Shown here: positions 51,601 through 60,396 of the stretch, piece by piece
Layout: each line of letters opens with the position of its first letter
Position numbering within the stretch: position 1 is the stretch's first letter
Assembly (NCBI RefSeq): GCF_002272015.1
Contig: NZ_NPBY01000010.1
Coordinates: 101,231-165,230, forward strand
Direction of reading: 5' to 3'
Source of the DNA: Paenibacillus campinasensis
GTDB lineage: Bacteria > Bacillota > Bacilli > Paenibacillales > Paenibacillaceae
Length of the DNA stretch: 64,000 nucleotides
Position numbers and translations under genes: made by a program
Notes under the pieces: model-generated
Databases searched by the model: none
Told to the model about the DNA's origin: nothing
Seen by the model: only the letters and a program-made list of their open reading frames with translations

Positions 51601-52373
51601 CGAGAATCGCCGGCCTGAAGGAGGCGCGGGAGCAAGGATTGGCGAGGCTGTCTGTGCTCGCCGGGCAGGATCTGGCGAAGGATATGGGCCGGGAGTGCAG
51701 CGAGCTGCTGTTCCATGTCCGGCAGCGGCTGGAATATGCGTTGGGCCGCTTCTTCCAGGAGTCGTTCCATCCATCGGTGCTTCGCGAAGAAGCGGGGCAG
51801 CTGAAGTCGGCTTTTGCCGCTTGCGGGCGCGATCTGATGCGCACCCTGTCGCTGGAGCTTGATCAGGAGCTGTGGGCGACCACGCTGAGGCTGGAGAAGG
51901 CCGGCCGAACATGGGTGGAGCAGGCGGCGCATGAGGCGGTGTCGGACATTTCCGGCTGGGCCGGCTGTACGCTCACCCTTCGCCGGGAGAAGGACTGGGC
52001 AGCTCCGGAGCTGCAGGAAACCGAGCTGCAGCTCGGGGAGGACTGGTCTACCTACTGGCCTTACTTCAAAAACCCGAAAGCCTTCTTCGAAGGCAGTGGC
52101 AGCCAAAAGCTCCGGGAAGCGCTGGAGCCTAAGGTGAAGGAAGCGATCGCGGCTGCCTTGAAGGCTCGCGAGGCGCAGCTGCTTGCTCATTATGAACAGC
52201 AGCTGGCCCATTCGCTGCAGCTTCAGGCTAGCCAGCTGAAGACCCAGCTCGACGAAGCGGTGGACGCTCTTGTCAGCTCACTTCAGGATGGGCAGTCTCC
52301 GGAAGTATGGCGGCAGCTGGCTCATGAATTGGATATGCAGCTTCAGCGTCGGCCTCAGCGGTCGGATGAGTAG
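48681..52373 (+). CDS. Tandem dynamin-like GTPase (DynA/YpbR type)
   Basis: A 1230-residue fusion of two bacterial dynamin-like modules. GTPase 1 has the P-loop FCGHFSAGKSSMINAL (about 62-77), switch DTPGVDSTDDG and NQIDKH. GTPase 2 has LFGAFSAGKSSFANAL (about 646-661), VDTPGADSLHA and FIVNAADLAS. Helical stalk segments follow each. Known: B. subtilis DynA (YpbR) has this double layout and helps membrane fusion and phage-stress resistance. The linker between modules (~535-640) is Ala/Pro/Arg-rich and extremely GC-rich. ATG 48708 is an alternative start. Confidence 0.88.
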   Translation: MNKYNLRRTMDVKLITEYESGTSMSGLTKVREQFVKWGDEASAALADDLIRKGNAGELTLAFCGHFSAGKSSMINALCGKKVLPSGPVPTSANVVTIRHGEPRALIHRSSSPDAPPLLATPEELGAYCREGGEYAAIEVWDEVPLLGTHGVLMDTPGVDSTDDGHRMATHSALHMADIVFYVMDYNHVQSESNLMFAKSLSDWGKPLYLIVNQIDKHRDSELTLESYLNDVKKAFAQWKVTYKGLLCTSLKSADHPYNQWETLKGVISGLLKQREPLLAYSIARSVRHVGDQHLEALVRSQQEEKEALLAEMGGEEAAAALASRLDGLEEQKRVIGGLPDQVKAQLRQDADSIIANANVTPADVRELGAAFLDSRRSGFKVGFLFSAGKTEEERKRRLDAFLSRLQEQAEAQLDWHVRKLVRDVVSEHAQWTPDWESALDNELPAVTSEQLLRKANPDVMLSGEYVLNYCRELAEDIKASYRRAVSALADRLRAAMTDDAAVRLQELERQRAELLAQSAASARYAALQQAEAARAAELAQLLPPPPALTPGLLPEVREPAAAPAQQAAGGPGRAPAAPEGHGRTAPRAGAPGGAALLRRQRLEAAAAELRAAAERLAPHPALASAARDLTARADALAGGSFTLALFGAFSAGKSSFANALLGEAVLPVSPHPTTAAVNRIMAPTDAMPHGTAAVRMKTYEMWWEDLKYSFSVLGLEPPAESSWRQAAERLTPEGLHPAGLPHYGFLKAAAAGWEMMSSKLGTTENVQLDLYRSYVADETRSCFVDGIDLYYSCPLTEQGIVLVDTPGADSLHARHTGVTFNFIKNADAIVYVTYYNHAFSKADRQFLSQLGRVKDSFALDKMFFIVNAADLASTEEELEEVVKHVRGNLTRSGVGSPHIFPVSSMLALEGKRAGDEEQLGQSGFPAFETALGHFAVEELPGLSLRAGYDEMAVVRDRVLSWADMAAQDEHARAARIAGLKEAREQGLARLSVLAGQDLAKDMGRECSELLFHVRQRLEYALGRFFQESFHPSVLREEAGQLKSAFAACGRDLMRTLSLELDQELWATTLRLEKAGRTWVEQAAHEAVSDISGWAGCTLTLRREKDWAAPELQETELQLGEDWSTYWPYFKNPKAFFEGSGSQKLREALEPKVKEAIAAALKAREAQLLAHYEQQLAHSLQLQASQLKTQLDEAVDALVSSLQDGQSPEVWRQLAHELDMQLQRRPQRSDE

Positions 52374-52407
52374 AAAATTGCGTGAAAAATGACATTTAAT
52401 GGCGCTT

Positions 52408-52443
52408 CCAGCCCTTGGCCCCACTGCGGGCCTGGGGCTTTTT
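52408..52443 (+). terminator. Dynamin gene terminator
   Basis: AGCCCTTGGCCC, CACTGC, GGGCCTGGGGCT, then TTTTT. Confidence 0.85.
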
Positions 52444-52697
52444 ATTGCTTATTTTTCAGGCTGCGATAAGGCCTTGAATTCCGGGAAGCCCAAGGTACAA
52501 GAATTGAGATAACATGCCCCAGTATTTATGAGAATTAACGATTATTTAATCATGAACCGACGATAAGTTCCCCAATTTGCCGGGATGGGGAGGTAAAGGC
52601 GAATATACGGCGATTTATTCTCTTTGCCGAGGGGTGAGGTCGGTGATAAACTTCATTAATGCTACATAACCGAACGAAAATCCAAAGGAGGAAAAAC
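52444..52697. other. Leader region of the ABC exporter operon
   Basis: A 254-nt gap between the dynamin terminator and the exporter. In B. subtilis the homologous bmrCD operon is preceded by a short attenuating leader ORF (bmrB). Here I see only a possible 8-codon ORF (GTG 52642 to a stop near 52666, after GAGGGGTGAGG) and no clear attenuator hairpin. Nothing else recognised. Confidence 0.4.
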
Positions 52698-54482
52698 ATG
52701 AATGTTCTCAGGCAACTGCAGGGCTTCTTTTGGGAGAAACGAAGTTACCTCTTTCTTTCCATCCTGTGTCTGGCCATTGCAACCGGATTAGGGCTTGTCT
52801 ACCCTTATCTGCTGCAAGTGCTGATTGATGATGCCATCAAGCAACAGAACTTTGGGATTGTGCCGCAGCTGGCCCTTACCGTGCTTGGCGTTGTCATTCT
52901 GAAAGCCTCAATGCAGTTTCTGCATGGCTTTTTTGGTGGCCGACTGGGAAACTTTCTCGCTTACAAGCTGAGAAATGCCTGCTATGAAAAGCTGCAATTT
53001 TTATCATTCCGTTATTATGACACGGCTCGAACGGGCGATCTGATGTCCCGTCTGACGGGCGACCTGGAAGCGATCCGGATGTTTATCGGCTTCGGCTTCG
53101 CTCAGCTTCTTAACATGCTGCTGATGGTGACCTTCGGCGCCATCATGATGTTGACCATCAGCTGGCAGCTGACGCTGGTCACACTGGTGGCAATGCCGTT
53201 TCTCGTCGTGGCAGCGCTTAAATTCGAGTCCAAAATCCATCCGGCTTTCCAGGAGATGCGGCTGGCGCTCAGCTCGCTGACAACCGCGGTCCAGGAGAAC
53301 ATCACCGGGGTTCGTACCGTTAAGTCCTTCGCCCGCGAGCCGCACGAGGTGGAGAAGTTTTCCGGTCGGAACGAACGCTACAAATCGAACCAAATTTTTG
53401 CTTCCGGCATCTGGGCGCGTTATTTTCCGCTTATGGAGCTCTTTGCCAACATCAGCGTGGTCATTCTGCTCGTGGTCGGCGGCACGATGGTTATTAACGA
53501 GTCGATTACGCTCGGCCAGCTGGTTGCCTTTTTCAGCTTGATTTGGTACATCATCGGACCGCTGTGGGGCATTGGCTTCCATATCAACAACTACACGCAG
53601 TCCAAAGCGTCCGGTGAACGGGTGCTGGAGCTGCTGAATCAGCCGATTGACGTCAAGGACAGGGAGAATGCTGTAGATCTGGTGCCTAGTGAGGTCAAAG
53701 GTCATGTCGTATTCGATGGCGTCACTTTTGCCTACGGCAACAAAATGGCGGCAGTCAAGGATATCAATATCGATGCCCCTCCGGGAACGGTCATTGGTCT
53801 GCTTGGGGGCACCGGCTCCGGGAAGTCCACCATTATTCAGCTGTTGATGCATGCCTATAACGTGAATCAGGGCACGATCAAGCTGGATGGCGTGAACATC
53901 AATGATATTAAGGTGAGAAGCCTTCGCAGTCAGATTGCCACCGTGTTTCAAGAGACATTCTTGTTCTCCTCCAGCATTAAGAACAACATTGCTTACGGGA
54001 TGAAGGATGTATCGATGGATGAAATTATCCGCGTTGCCAAGCTGGCCAAAGCGCATGATTTCATTATGGAAATGAAAGACGGCTACGACACCATCGTCGG
54101 CGAACGGGGAATGGGCCTCTCCGGCGGCCAGAAGCAGCGGATCGCGATTGCGCGCGCTTTGCTGAAGGATCCGAAAATCCTCATTCTGGACGATGCGACG
54201 AGCGCCGTCGATATGGAAACCGAGCATGAAATCCAGGCCGGGTTCCAGGAAGTGATGCGCGGAAGAACCACCTTTATTATTGCGCATCGAATTTCTTCAT
54301 TAAGACATGCTGACGAGATCCTTGTGCTGGATGAAGGGAAAATTGTGCAGCGAGGCAAGCATAATGACCTAATTGCGGTTCCTGGTCCTTATCAGGATGT
54401 ATACAAAATACAATATGCGGATCTTATTGCCAGACAATCGCAAGAGGGTCTTGGCAAGGCGCAAGGGCAGGTGCAAGTATGA
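52698..54482 (+). CDS. ABC multidrug exporter half, BmrC/YheI type
   Basis: A 594-residue half-transporter: six membrane helices (~20-310) then an ATPase domain. Walker A is GGTGSGKS (about 372-379), the signature LSGGQKQR is canonical, and Walker B is ILILDDATSAVD with Asp at the catalytic Glu position. This is the degenerate-site subunit of a heterodimer. The frame opens at 52659, but ATG 52698 after CAAAGGAGG is right. It overlaps the partner gene by 4 nt (ATGA). Confidence 0.9.
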   Translation: MNVLRQLQGFFWEKRSYLFLSILCLAIATGLGLVYPYLLQVLIDDAIKQQNFGIVPQLALTVLGVVILKASMQFLHGFFGGRLGNFLAYKLRNACYEKLQFLSFRYYDTARTGDLMSRLTGDLEAIRMFIGFGFAQLLNMLLMVTFGAIMMLTISWQLTLVTLVAMPFLVVAALKFESKIHPAFQEMRLALSSLTTAVQENITGVRTVKSFAREPHEVEKFSGRNERYKSNQIFASGIWARYFPLMELFANISVVILLVVGGTMVINESITLGQLVAFFSLIWYIIGPLWGIGFHINNYTQSKASGERVLELLNQPIDVKDRENAVDLVPSEVKGHVVFDGVTFAYGNKMAAVKDINIDAPPGTVIGLLGGTGSGKSTIIQLLMHAYNVNQGTIKLDGVNINDIKVRSLRSQIATVFQETFLFSSSIKNNIAYGMKDVSMDEIIRVAKLAKAHDFIMEMKDGYDTIVGERGMGLSGGQKQRIAIARALLKDPKILILDDATSAVDMETEHEIQAGFQEVMRGRTTFIIAHRISSLRHADEILVLDEGKIVQRGKHNDLIAVPGPYQDVYKIQYADLIARQSQEGLGKAQGQVQV

Positions 54483-56350
54483 GCACAAATGTAAATACAG
54501 AGCCCCGGCACAGGCGCACGTCCTCCGGGGACAACAAGCCGGAAGGACAGATGAACGAGCGTTTTGTGTACAAGGATGATGATGCGATTGAAAAGCCGTT
54601 TAACTGGAAGCAGTTAACCCGGCTCATCTCGTATATGAGGCCTTATGCAAAACAGATTTTACCGCTGATCGCCCTGATGATGATCATCGGTACAGCGACC
54701 AAGCTAGCTGTTCCGTTTCTGACAAGTATGGCGATTGACAAGGCGATTGATCCTGATCCGAGCGTTGGCACTCCAAGCTTGACGATGCTGTATCAGATTA
54801 CGATCATCGTGCTCGTCCTGTACATCATTCAGTGGATTACCGGCATTTTCCGGATCAAGTATACGAACATTATTGGACAGCGGGTCATTTACGATCTTCG
54901 GGCCGATCTGTTCCGCCACATTCAGCGGCTGTCATTCAACTTTTTTGACAAGCGCCCAGCAGGCTCCGTACTTGTCCGGGTTACGAACGATGTCAACTCG
55001 CTTCAGGATCTGTTCACAAACGGGGTCGTCAACCTGATCATTGACTGCGTCCAGTTGTTCGGGATCGTCATTATCCTCCTTCTGATTAACTGGAAGCTGG
55101 GGCTGGCGGTCATCGTGACCGTGCCAATCATGTTCTTCATCTCGACCAAGCTTCGCATTCGGATTCGCAGAGCCTGGCAGGAAGTGCGGACGAAGAACTC
55201 GCGGATCAACTCTCACTTGAACGAGTCGATTCAAGGAATTCGGGTGACGCAAGCCTACACGCAAGAAGAGGAGAACATGAAGTTCTTCGACCATATGAAC
55301 AAGGACAGCAAAAAGTCCTGGGATAAAGCATCTGCGATGAACCAAGGGTTCGGCCCGCTGATTGAGATTACCGGCGGCTTCGGATCGCTGATTCTGTTCT
55401 GGCTGGGGGCTACCCTCATCCAGCAAGGACAGCTGACGATCGGCCTTCTGGTCGCGTTCGCCCAGTATGTCGGCAACTTCTGGGAGCCGATTAACCGCCT
55501 GGGTCAAATGTACAACCAGCTCCTCGTGGCGATGGCGTCCTCTGAACGGATTTTTGAATTCATCGACGAGGATCCGAACATCAAGAGCAAGCCGAACGCA
55601 ACCAAGCTCCCGCAGATTAAAGGTGACATCAAGCTGGAGAACGTTGTGTTTGAATACGAGAAGGGACGTCAGGCGCTGAAGGGGATCAATCTGGATGTCA
55701 AGGCCGGGCAATCCATTGCACTTGTAGGGCACACCGGTTCCGGTAAAAGTACAATCATCAATCTGCTCAGCCGATTCTATGATATTTCAGATGGCAAGCT
55801 GACGATTGACGGTTACGACATCCGGGATGTCGAGGTGGAGAGCCTTCGCCATCAGATTGGCATCGTGCTCCAGGATACGTTTATTTTCTCGGGGACCATT
55901 CGCGACAACATTCGCTTCGGACGTCTCGATGCGACCAACGAGGAGATTGAAGAGGTTGCCAAGGCTGTCGGCGCGCACGAGTTCATCGTTCAAATGCCGA
56001 ATGGTTATGACACCGAGGTAGAGGAACGCGGCAACATGCTGTCCATGGGGCAGCGTCAGCTGCTGTCGTTTGCCAGAGCCTTGCTTGCTGACCCGCGCAT
56101 TCTCATTCTTGACGAGGCAACGGCCAGCATCGATACCGAAACCGAGTTGAAAATTCAAGAAGCGCTCAAACTGCTGCTTAAAGGCCGCACCTCCTTTATC
56201 GTTGCCCACCGATTGTCCACGATTCGGCATGCAGATCATATCGTTGTTCTCGATCATGGCCGGATCATTGAAGAAGGAAATCATCAGGCATTGATGAAGG
56301 AAAAAGGTACCTATTACGGATTGATTGAGGCACAATACCGTTTTTTGTAA
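54479..56350 (+). CDS. ABC multidrug exporter half, BmrD/YheH type
   Basis: A 623-residue partner of the 52698 product. A ~40-residue cytoplasmic N-tail precedes six membrane helices and an ATPase domain with Walker A GHTGSGKS (about 417-424), Walker B ILILDEATASID with a normal catalytic Glu, and a degenerate signature LSMGQRQ. So the canonical site pairs this Walker A/B with the partner's LSGGQ, and the degenerate site pairs the partner's Asp with this LSMGQ. The pair is likely a lipid or drug exporter. Confidence 0.9.
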   Translation: MSTNVNTEPRHRRTSSGDNKPEGQMNERFVYKDDDAIEKPFNWKQLTRLISYMRPYAKQILPLIALMMIIGTATKLAVPFLTSMAIDKAIDPDPSVGTPSLTMLYQITIIVLVLYIIQWITGIFRIKYTNIIGQRVIYDLRADLFRHIQRLSFNFFDKRPAGSVLVRVTNDVNSLQDLFTNGVVNLIIDCVQLFGIVIILLLINWKLGLAVIVTVPIMFFISTKLRIRIRRAWQEVRTKNSRINSHLNESIQGIRVTQAYTQEEENMKFFDHMNKDSKKSWDKASAMNQGFGPLIEITGGFGSLILFWLGATLIQQGQLTIGLLVAFAQYVGNFWEPINRLGQMYNQLLVAMASSERIFEFIDEDPNIKSKPNATKLPQIKGDIKLENVVFEYEKGRQALKGINLDVKAGQSIALVGHTGSGKSTIINLLSRFYDISDGKLTIDGYDIRDVEVESLRHQIGIVLQDTFIFSGTIRDNIRFGRLDATNEEIEEVAKAVGAHEFIVQMPNGYDTEVEERGNMLSMGQRQLLSFARALLADPRILILDEATASIDTETELKIQEALKLLLKGRTSFIVAHRLSTIRHADHIVVLDHGRIIEEGNHQALMKEKGTYYGLIEAQYRFL

Positions 56351-56490
56351 AATTGGATTAACAAAGGTTTAACAAATCCGACACAAATGTAAAAAAAATG
56401 TCGTATCGCTCTTGCAATCTTCTTCATAAACTAACAAAATAGAGATAGTAGTTTTACAATTTCATAGAAGAAGGGAAGCATGAGGTTATA

Positions 56491-56952
56491 ATGAGCATCG
56501 AAAGCGTTGTGTCTGCGCCTGCACTGCTGATTCGAAACTTTGAGCAGAAAGATTTGGAAGCTGTCACCTCCCTAATGCGAGAATTGAATTATCCGACCAC
56601 GCTGAATGTGATGCGTGAACGGATGGAGGCAATGTCTGCCGATCCGCTGCACTGCAATATGGTTGCAGAACTGGATGGCAAGGTTGTAGGAATGATCATG
56701 CTTCGACAAGTCAAATCCTTCGTTAAGACCGAGCAGGTCACTCAAATTACTTCGGTAATTGTAACCTCAAACTGCCGCGGCCAAGGAATCGGCAAACGAT
56801 TAATCCGGGCAGCAGAAGCATGGGGTAAGCAGCAGGGTAGCAACCTCTTGTTTCTCGTGAGCGGCAACCGGGAAGAACTTGCCCCGGAACATGCGTTTTA
56901 TGAACATATCGGATTTGAGAAGAACTGTTATCAGTTTAGCAAGAAGCTGTAG
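56491..56952 (+). CDS. GNAT-family N-acetyltransferase
   Basis: A 153-residue acetyltransferase. IRNFEQKDLEAVTSLMREL begins the fold. The acetyl-CoA loop is SNCRGQGIGKRLIRAAEAWG (about 91-110), and the end has EHAFYEHIGFEKNCYQFSKKL. No substrate motif seen. ATG 56491 after GAGGT. A terminator follows. Confidence 0.85.
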   Translation: MSIESVVSAPALLIRNFEQKDLEAVTSLMRELNYPTTLNVMRERMEAMSADPLHCNMVAELDGKVVGMIMLRQVKSFVKTEQVTQITSVIVTSNCRGQGIGKRLIRAAEAWGKQQGSNLLFLVSGNREELAPEHAFYEHIGFEKNCYQFSKKL

Positions 56953-56969
56953 TCTTCTTGCTTTCATGA

Positions 56970-56998
56970 ACCCATCACGGATGTGATGGGTATTTTTC
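56970..56998 (+). terminator. Terminator after GNAT gene
   Basis: CCCATCAC, GGAT loop, GTGATGGG, then TATTTTTCTTTT. Confidence 0.85.
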
Positions 56999-57010
56999 TT
57001 TTGATTTGAA

Positions 57011-57036
57011 CCGTCCCGGTATGCCGGGGCGGTTTT
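57011..57036. terminator. Second hairpin after GNAT gene
   Basis: CCGTCCCGG, TATG, CCGGGGCGG then TTTTG. It lies 13 nt after the previous terminator and may act as a back-up. Confidence 0.6.
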
Positions 57037-57074
57037 GTTGTTCAGGCCGGATCAGCCTGCCATTTTTTGTGGGC

Positions 57075-57102
57075 TTGTTGTGAATTTTAGATATGTTACA
57101 AT
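57075..57102 (+). promoter_or_regulatory. Likely promoter of CAP-domain gene
   Basis: TTGTTG (57075-57080), 16-nt spacer, TACAAT (57097-57102). The leader to the start is ~130 nt and includes the hairpin at 57139. Confidence 0.6.
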
Positions 57103-57138
57103 GTGGTCGTAAGTTAATTACAAAAATGTAACCATTGT

Positions 57139-57193
57139 CTGATCGCAGCAATACTTAAGAAACAACACCCAGACTGAACATCTATGCGATCAG
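57139..57193 (+). promoter_or_regulatory. 9-bp inverted repeat in CAP gene leader
   Basis: CTGATCGCA (57139-57147) and TGCGATCAG (57185-57193) are perfect complements with a 37-nt loop, ending ~43 nt before the ATG. No known riboswitch consensus recognised. Confidence 0.5.
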
Positions 57194-57236
57194 GCGCCGG
57201 AATCATTCCATTGGTTAATAAGGAGATGACTTATTC

Positions 57237-58079
57237 ATGAGCAAACATAATTTCAAGAAAATCGCCGGCACGACCGGTATCGCAGCGGTCCTTGCTGTAG
57301 GCATGCTGCTTCCGCAAACCGCATCGGCCGCACCGGCCAAGAGCGAGCCGATTCAGAACTATCAGCAAGCGGTTCAGAAATTGCTCGAAGGCCAGTGGTG
57401 GGGTAAGTGGCTGATCCAGTATCAAGTGGATCTTCCGTCCGTACCGGGCAAGGGTCAAGCGGTGGACAAGCCATCGGCTGAGGTGCCTGCTGAAGACAAG
57501 CCAGCAGCGAACAAGCCGTCGGCCGAGAAGCCGGCACCAAGCAAGCCATCGACAGATCAACCTTCGACAAGCCAGCCGGATAAGCCAAAGGCACCGGTTG
57601 CAGAGAAGCCGTCAGCAAGTCAGCCCGAGAGCAGCCAACCGGGATCCGGAAATAACGCAGCGCCGAGCAGACCGTCTGCTCCAGCACAGCCTGCAGGCAC
57701 AACGGATCAATCCAGCTTTGCTGCCCAAGTTGTGAAACTGGTGAATGAGGAGCGTGCGAAGGCAGGTCTGAGCCCGCTCACGGTTCATGACAGACTGACG
57801 ACCATGGCGGTAGATAAAGCGAAGGATATGAGCGACAACAATTACTTCAGCCACACCTCGCCTACCCATGGCTCCCCATTTGATATGATGAAGGCATACG
57901 GCATTTCGTACCGCTATGCTGGTGAGAACATCGCGATGGGTCAGCGTTCTGCAGAGGAAGTGATGAACGCATGGATGAACAGCCAAGGTCACCGCGAGAA
58001 CATCCTGTCTCCGAACTTTACGATGATTGGTGTCGGATATTATAACGGATACTGGGTTCAAGAATTTATTAGCCAATAA
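57237..58079 (+). CDS. Secreted CAP/SCP-domain protein (YkwD type)
   Basis: A 280-residue exported protein. Signal peptide (1-31, ending in TASA). A charged segment (~32-75) and a Lys/Pro/Ser/Ala/Gln linker (~80-155) with KPSAEKPAPSKPS-like repeats lead to the CAP domain (~160-280). The domain has LVNEERAKAGLSPL, FSHTSPTHGSPFD, AGENIAMGQ and NSQGHRENILSPNFTMIGVG. The His/Glu cavity residues are present. In spore-formers such proteins are wall- or spore-associated, with unknown enzymology. Confidence 0.88.
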   Translation: MSKHNFKKIAGTTGIAAVLAVGMLLPQTASAAPAKSEPIQNYQQAVQKLLEGQWWGKWLIQYQVDLPSVPGKGQAVDKPSAEVPAEDKPAANKPSAEKPAPSKPSTDQPSTSQPDKPKAPVAEKPSASQPESSQPGSGNNAAPSRPSAPAQPAGTTDQSSFAAQVVKLVNEERAKAGLSPLTVHDRLTTMAVDKAKDMSDNNYFSHTSPTHGSPFDMMKAYGISYRYAGENIAMGQRSAEEVMNAWMNSQGHRENILSPNFTMIGVGYYNGYWVQEFISQ

Positions 58080-58115
58080 TCGGGTGATGTCCACGATATC
58101 CCCAGGAGCTTCGAT

Positions 58116-58154
58116 AGCCGTTTCATTCTTTTTACGGAATGAAACGGCTTTTTA
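58116..58154 (+). terminator. CAP gene terminator
   Basis: AGCCGTTTCATTC, short loop, GAATGAAACGGCT then TTTTTATT. A 13-bp perfect stem. Confidence 0.92.
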
Positions 58155-58260
58155 TTGCGCCGCTGGCGGGCGACGTCCGAAGGTTTATTTTGCGGCAACA
58201 AACGCCGATATGATATCTTTAGGCATAGTGACAATATGTTTAAAGGGGAGAACGAGGCGG

Positions 58261-59355
58261 ATGACAGAGAACAAGACACTGATTGAAGCATTCATCGGGG
58301 CTGCTTATCCGGTAACGGGTCATGGCAAACGCAATGTGCAAATGCTTAAAGATGCGCTTGACGCTGCGGATGGCACGATGCAGGGCGACCACTACGGCGG
58401 CGGGAAAATCATCGAGGAGTTTCAAAACCGGATGGCCGACTATTTGGGAAAGGAAGCAGCTGTCTTTTTCCCGAGCGGAACGATGGCGCAGCAGATCGCA
58501 CTGCGCATTTGGTGTGACCGGCAGCAGCTGAAGAGGGTGGCTTATCATCCGCTATGCCATCTGGAGATCCACGAAGAGGATGGCTTGAAGGAGCTTCATC
58601 ATATCGAAACGGTGCTTATTGCGGACAACAATCGAGTCATCCGGCTGGAGGATGTGCGGCAGATTGAAGGCGAGATTGCGTGCCTGCTATTAGAGCTGCC
58701 GCAGCGGGAGATCGGGGGCCAGCTGCCTGAATACGAGGAGCTGGAGGCGATCTCGGCCTACTGCCGTAAACGCGGCATCAAGCTGCATATGGATGGAGCG
58801 CGCTTGTTAGAAATAACGCCGTATTATGAACGGTCCGCGGCTGAAATCAGCAGCCTGTTTGACAGTGTGTTCATCTCGTTATATAAAGGCATCGGCGGGA
58901 TTGCGGGCGCGGTGCTGGCCGGGGATGCCGATTTCATTCATACATCCAAAGTGTGGAAAAGGCGGCACGGCGGCGATCTGATCAGCCTGTATCCCTATAT
59001 TCTAAGCGCCGATTATTATTTTGATCAGCGTGAGTCCCGCATGGCGCAATATTACGAGGGGGCCAAGGAACTGGCGAGCTTCTATCATGCTTGTTACGGA
59101 GTTACGGTTCTTCCGAACGTGCCGGTATCGAACATGTTTCATGTGCTTGTGCCTCTGCCGAAGGACCAACTGGAGGCTGTTATGATTGACATCTGTGAAA
59201 CAACAGGGGTCGGCCTGACCAGTTATTTGAGCAGCGATGATGACGTTTCATGCCGTTATGAAGTAACGATCGGTGATCGTTACGTAGGCGTGCCGAAACT
59301 TAAGCTGCAAGAAGCGTTTCGTCTGCTGGATGAGCAGCTTCGCCAACGCTTATGA
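58261..59355 (+). CDS. PLP-dependent beta-eliminating lyase / threonine-aldolase family
   Basis: A 364-residue fold-type I PLP enzyme of the threonine-aldolase/beta-eliminating-lyase family. YPVTGHGKRNVQ begins it, then DHYGGGKIIEEF (about 44-55), AVFFPSGTMAQQIALRIW and KLHMDGARLLEI. The PLP lysine lies in FISLYKGIGGIAGAVLAGD. Likely substrates are L-threonine/allo-threonine or related beta-hydroxy amino acids. The frame opens at 58027, but ATG 58261 after GGGGAG is chosen; the earlier part lies in the CAP gene. Confidence 0.82.
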   Translation: MTENKTLIEAFIGAAYPVTGHGKRNVQMLKDALDAADGTMQGDHYGGGKIIEEFQNRMADYLGKEAAVFFPSGTMAQQIALRIWCDRQQLKRVAYHPLCHLEIHEEDGLKELHHIETVLIADNNRVIRLEDVRQIEGEIACLLLELPQREIGGQLPEYEELEAISAYCRKRGIKLHMDGARLLEITPYYERSAAEISSLFDSVFISLYKGIGGIAGAVLAGDADFIHTSKVWKRRHGGDLISLYPYILSADYYFDQRESRMAQYYEGAKELASFYHACYGVTVLPNVPVSNMFHVLVPLPKDQLEAVMIDICETTGVGLTSYLSSDDDVSCRYEVTIGDRYVGVPKLKLQEAFRLLDEQLRQRL

Positions 59356-59550
59356 TGGAAGCTTGAAACGCCATGTCATATTGCAAATGAATCCCGGAAG
59401 TTTTAAGGTAATGTACATAATGGTTGCCGGACGAACGATTCATGCAGTGGACGAGCCTGGTGATTTCAGAATCAATGATGACGAATCAGATGATTTCAGG
59501 ATCGATCATGACTAACCGGTGTGCCAACTTCACAGGAGGGAGAGGAGCTT

Positions 59551-60396
59551 ATGAAATCAACTGCCTGGATATGGCGAATCGCCGCTACAGCCTCGATCGT
59601 AGCTACGGTTCTGCTCATTGCCGGCTTTGTATATGCGTTTCGGGATATTAACTATCCCCAGGGACAGTTAATCACTGAGCAACCAGGCGAAACCGAGATC
59701 GAATCCGTGCCGCCAGTGACCGCGGAGCCACAGGGGCTGCCTGCGCTTCCGGAGACCATTAAGGTGGCGGCCATCGGCGACTCGCTGACAAGGGGAACCG
59801 GAGATGCCGGAGGCGGGTATGTGCGGCGCACCATCGATTTGCTGAATGCGGAGGGCCGGGAAACGGAGATGCTGAATAACCTGGCCGTCAACGGGCAAAC
59901 CACTGAGCAGCTGCTGCCGAAGCTTGGTGAACGAGGGGTCCGATATTCACTGGAGCAGGCTGATTTGATCTTGCTGACCATCGGCGGCAATGACTTGTTT
60001 CAAGGCAGCGGTCTGTTATCTTCTGTAAACTCGGGCGCTGCCGAGCTGGAGCTGGATCCGGAACTGCTGATGGAGGCGCTCCCGCAGGCAACCGAGCGAT
60101 TGCAGCGCATCCTGGGAACCTTGCGGGAGATTAACCCTCATGCCCGCATTGTCTACGTAGGGCTGTATCATCCGTTTGCGGATTTGCCGGAGCTGCTCAT
60201 CCCCGGAAATATCGTGGTATCCGCCTGGAATCAGGCCGCGATGGAAATGATCAGCCGGGATGCCAATATGACGCTAGTTCCAACGTTTGACCTGTTCCAG
60301 CACAAGCTGGATGTGTATTTATCCTCGGATCATTTCCATCCGAACGGCGAGGGATATCAGGCGATAGCGGAACGAATCGTGAAAGGCTTGTTGTGA
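59551..60396 (+). CDS. Exported SGNH/GDSL hydrolase (YpmR-like)
   Basis: A 281-residue esterase-family protein with an N-terminal signal anchor (~8-30, IWRIAATASIVATVLLIAGFVYAF). SGNH blocks: AAIGDSLTRGTGD (Ser, about 81-93), NLAVNGQTTEQLL (block II Asn/Gly region), LTIGGNDLF (block III) and DHFHPNGEGY (block V Asp/His). The substrate is unknown; family members act on lipids or wall-linked acyl groups. ATG 59551 after CAGGAGGGAGAGG; the frame upstream lacks a signal. Confidence 0.85.
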   Translation: MKSTAWIWRIAATASIVATVLLIAGFVYAFRDINYPQGQLITEQPGETEIESVPPVTAEPQGLPALPETIKVAAIGDSLTRGTGDAGGGYVRRTIDLLNAEGRETEMLNNLAVNGQTTEQLLPKLGERGVRYSLEQADLILLTIGGNDLFQGSGLLSSVNSGAAELELDPELLMEALPQATERLQRILGTLREINPHARIVYVGLYHPFADLPELLIPGNIVVSAWNQAAMEMISRDANMTLVPTFDLFQHKLDVYLSSDHFHPNGEGYQAIAERIVKGLL

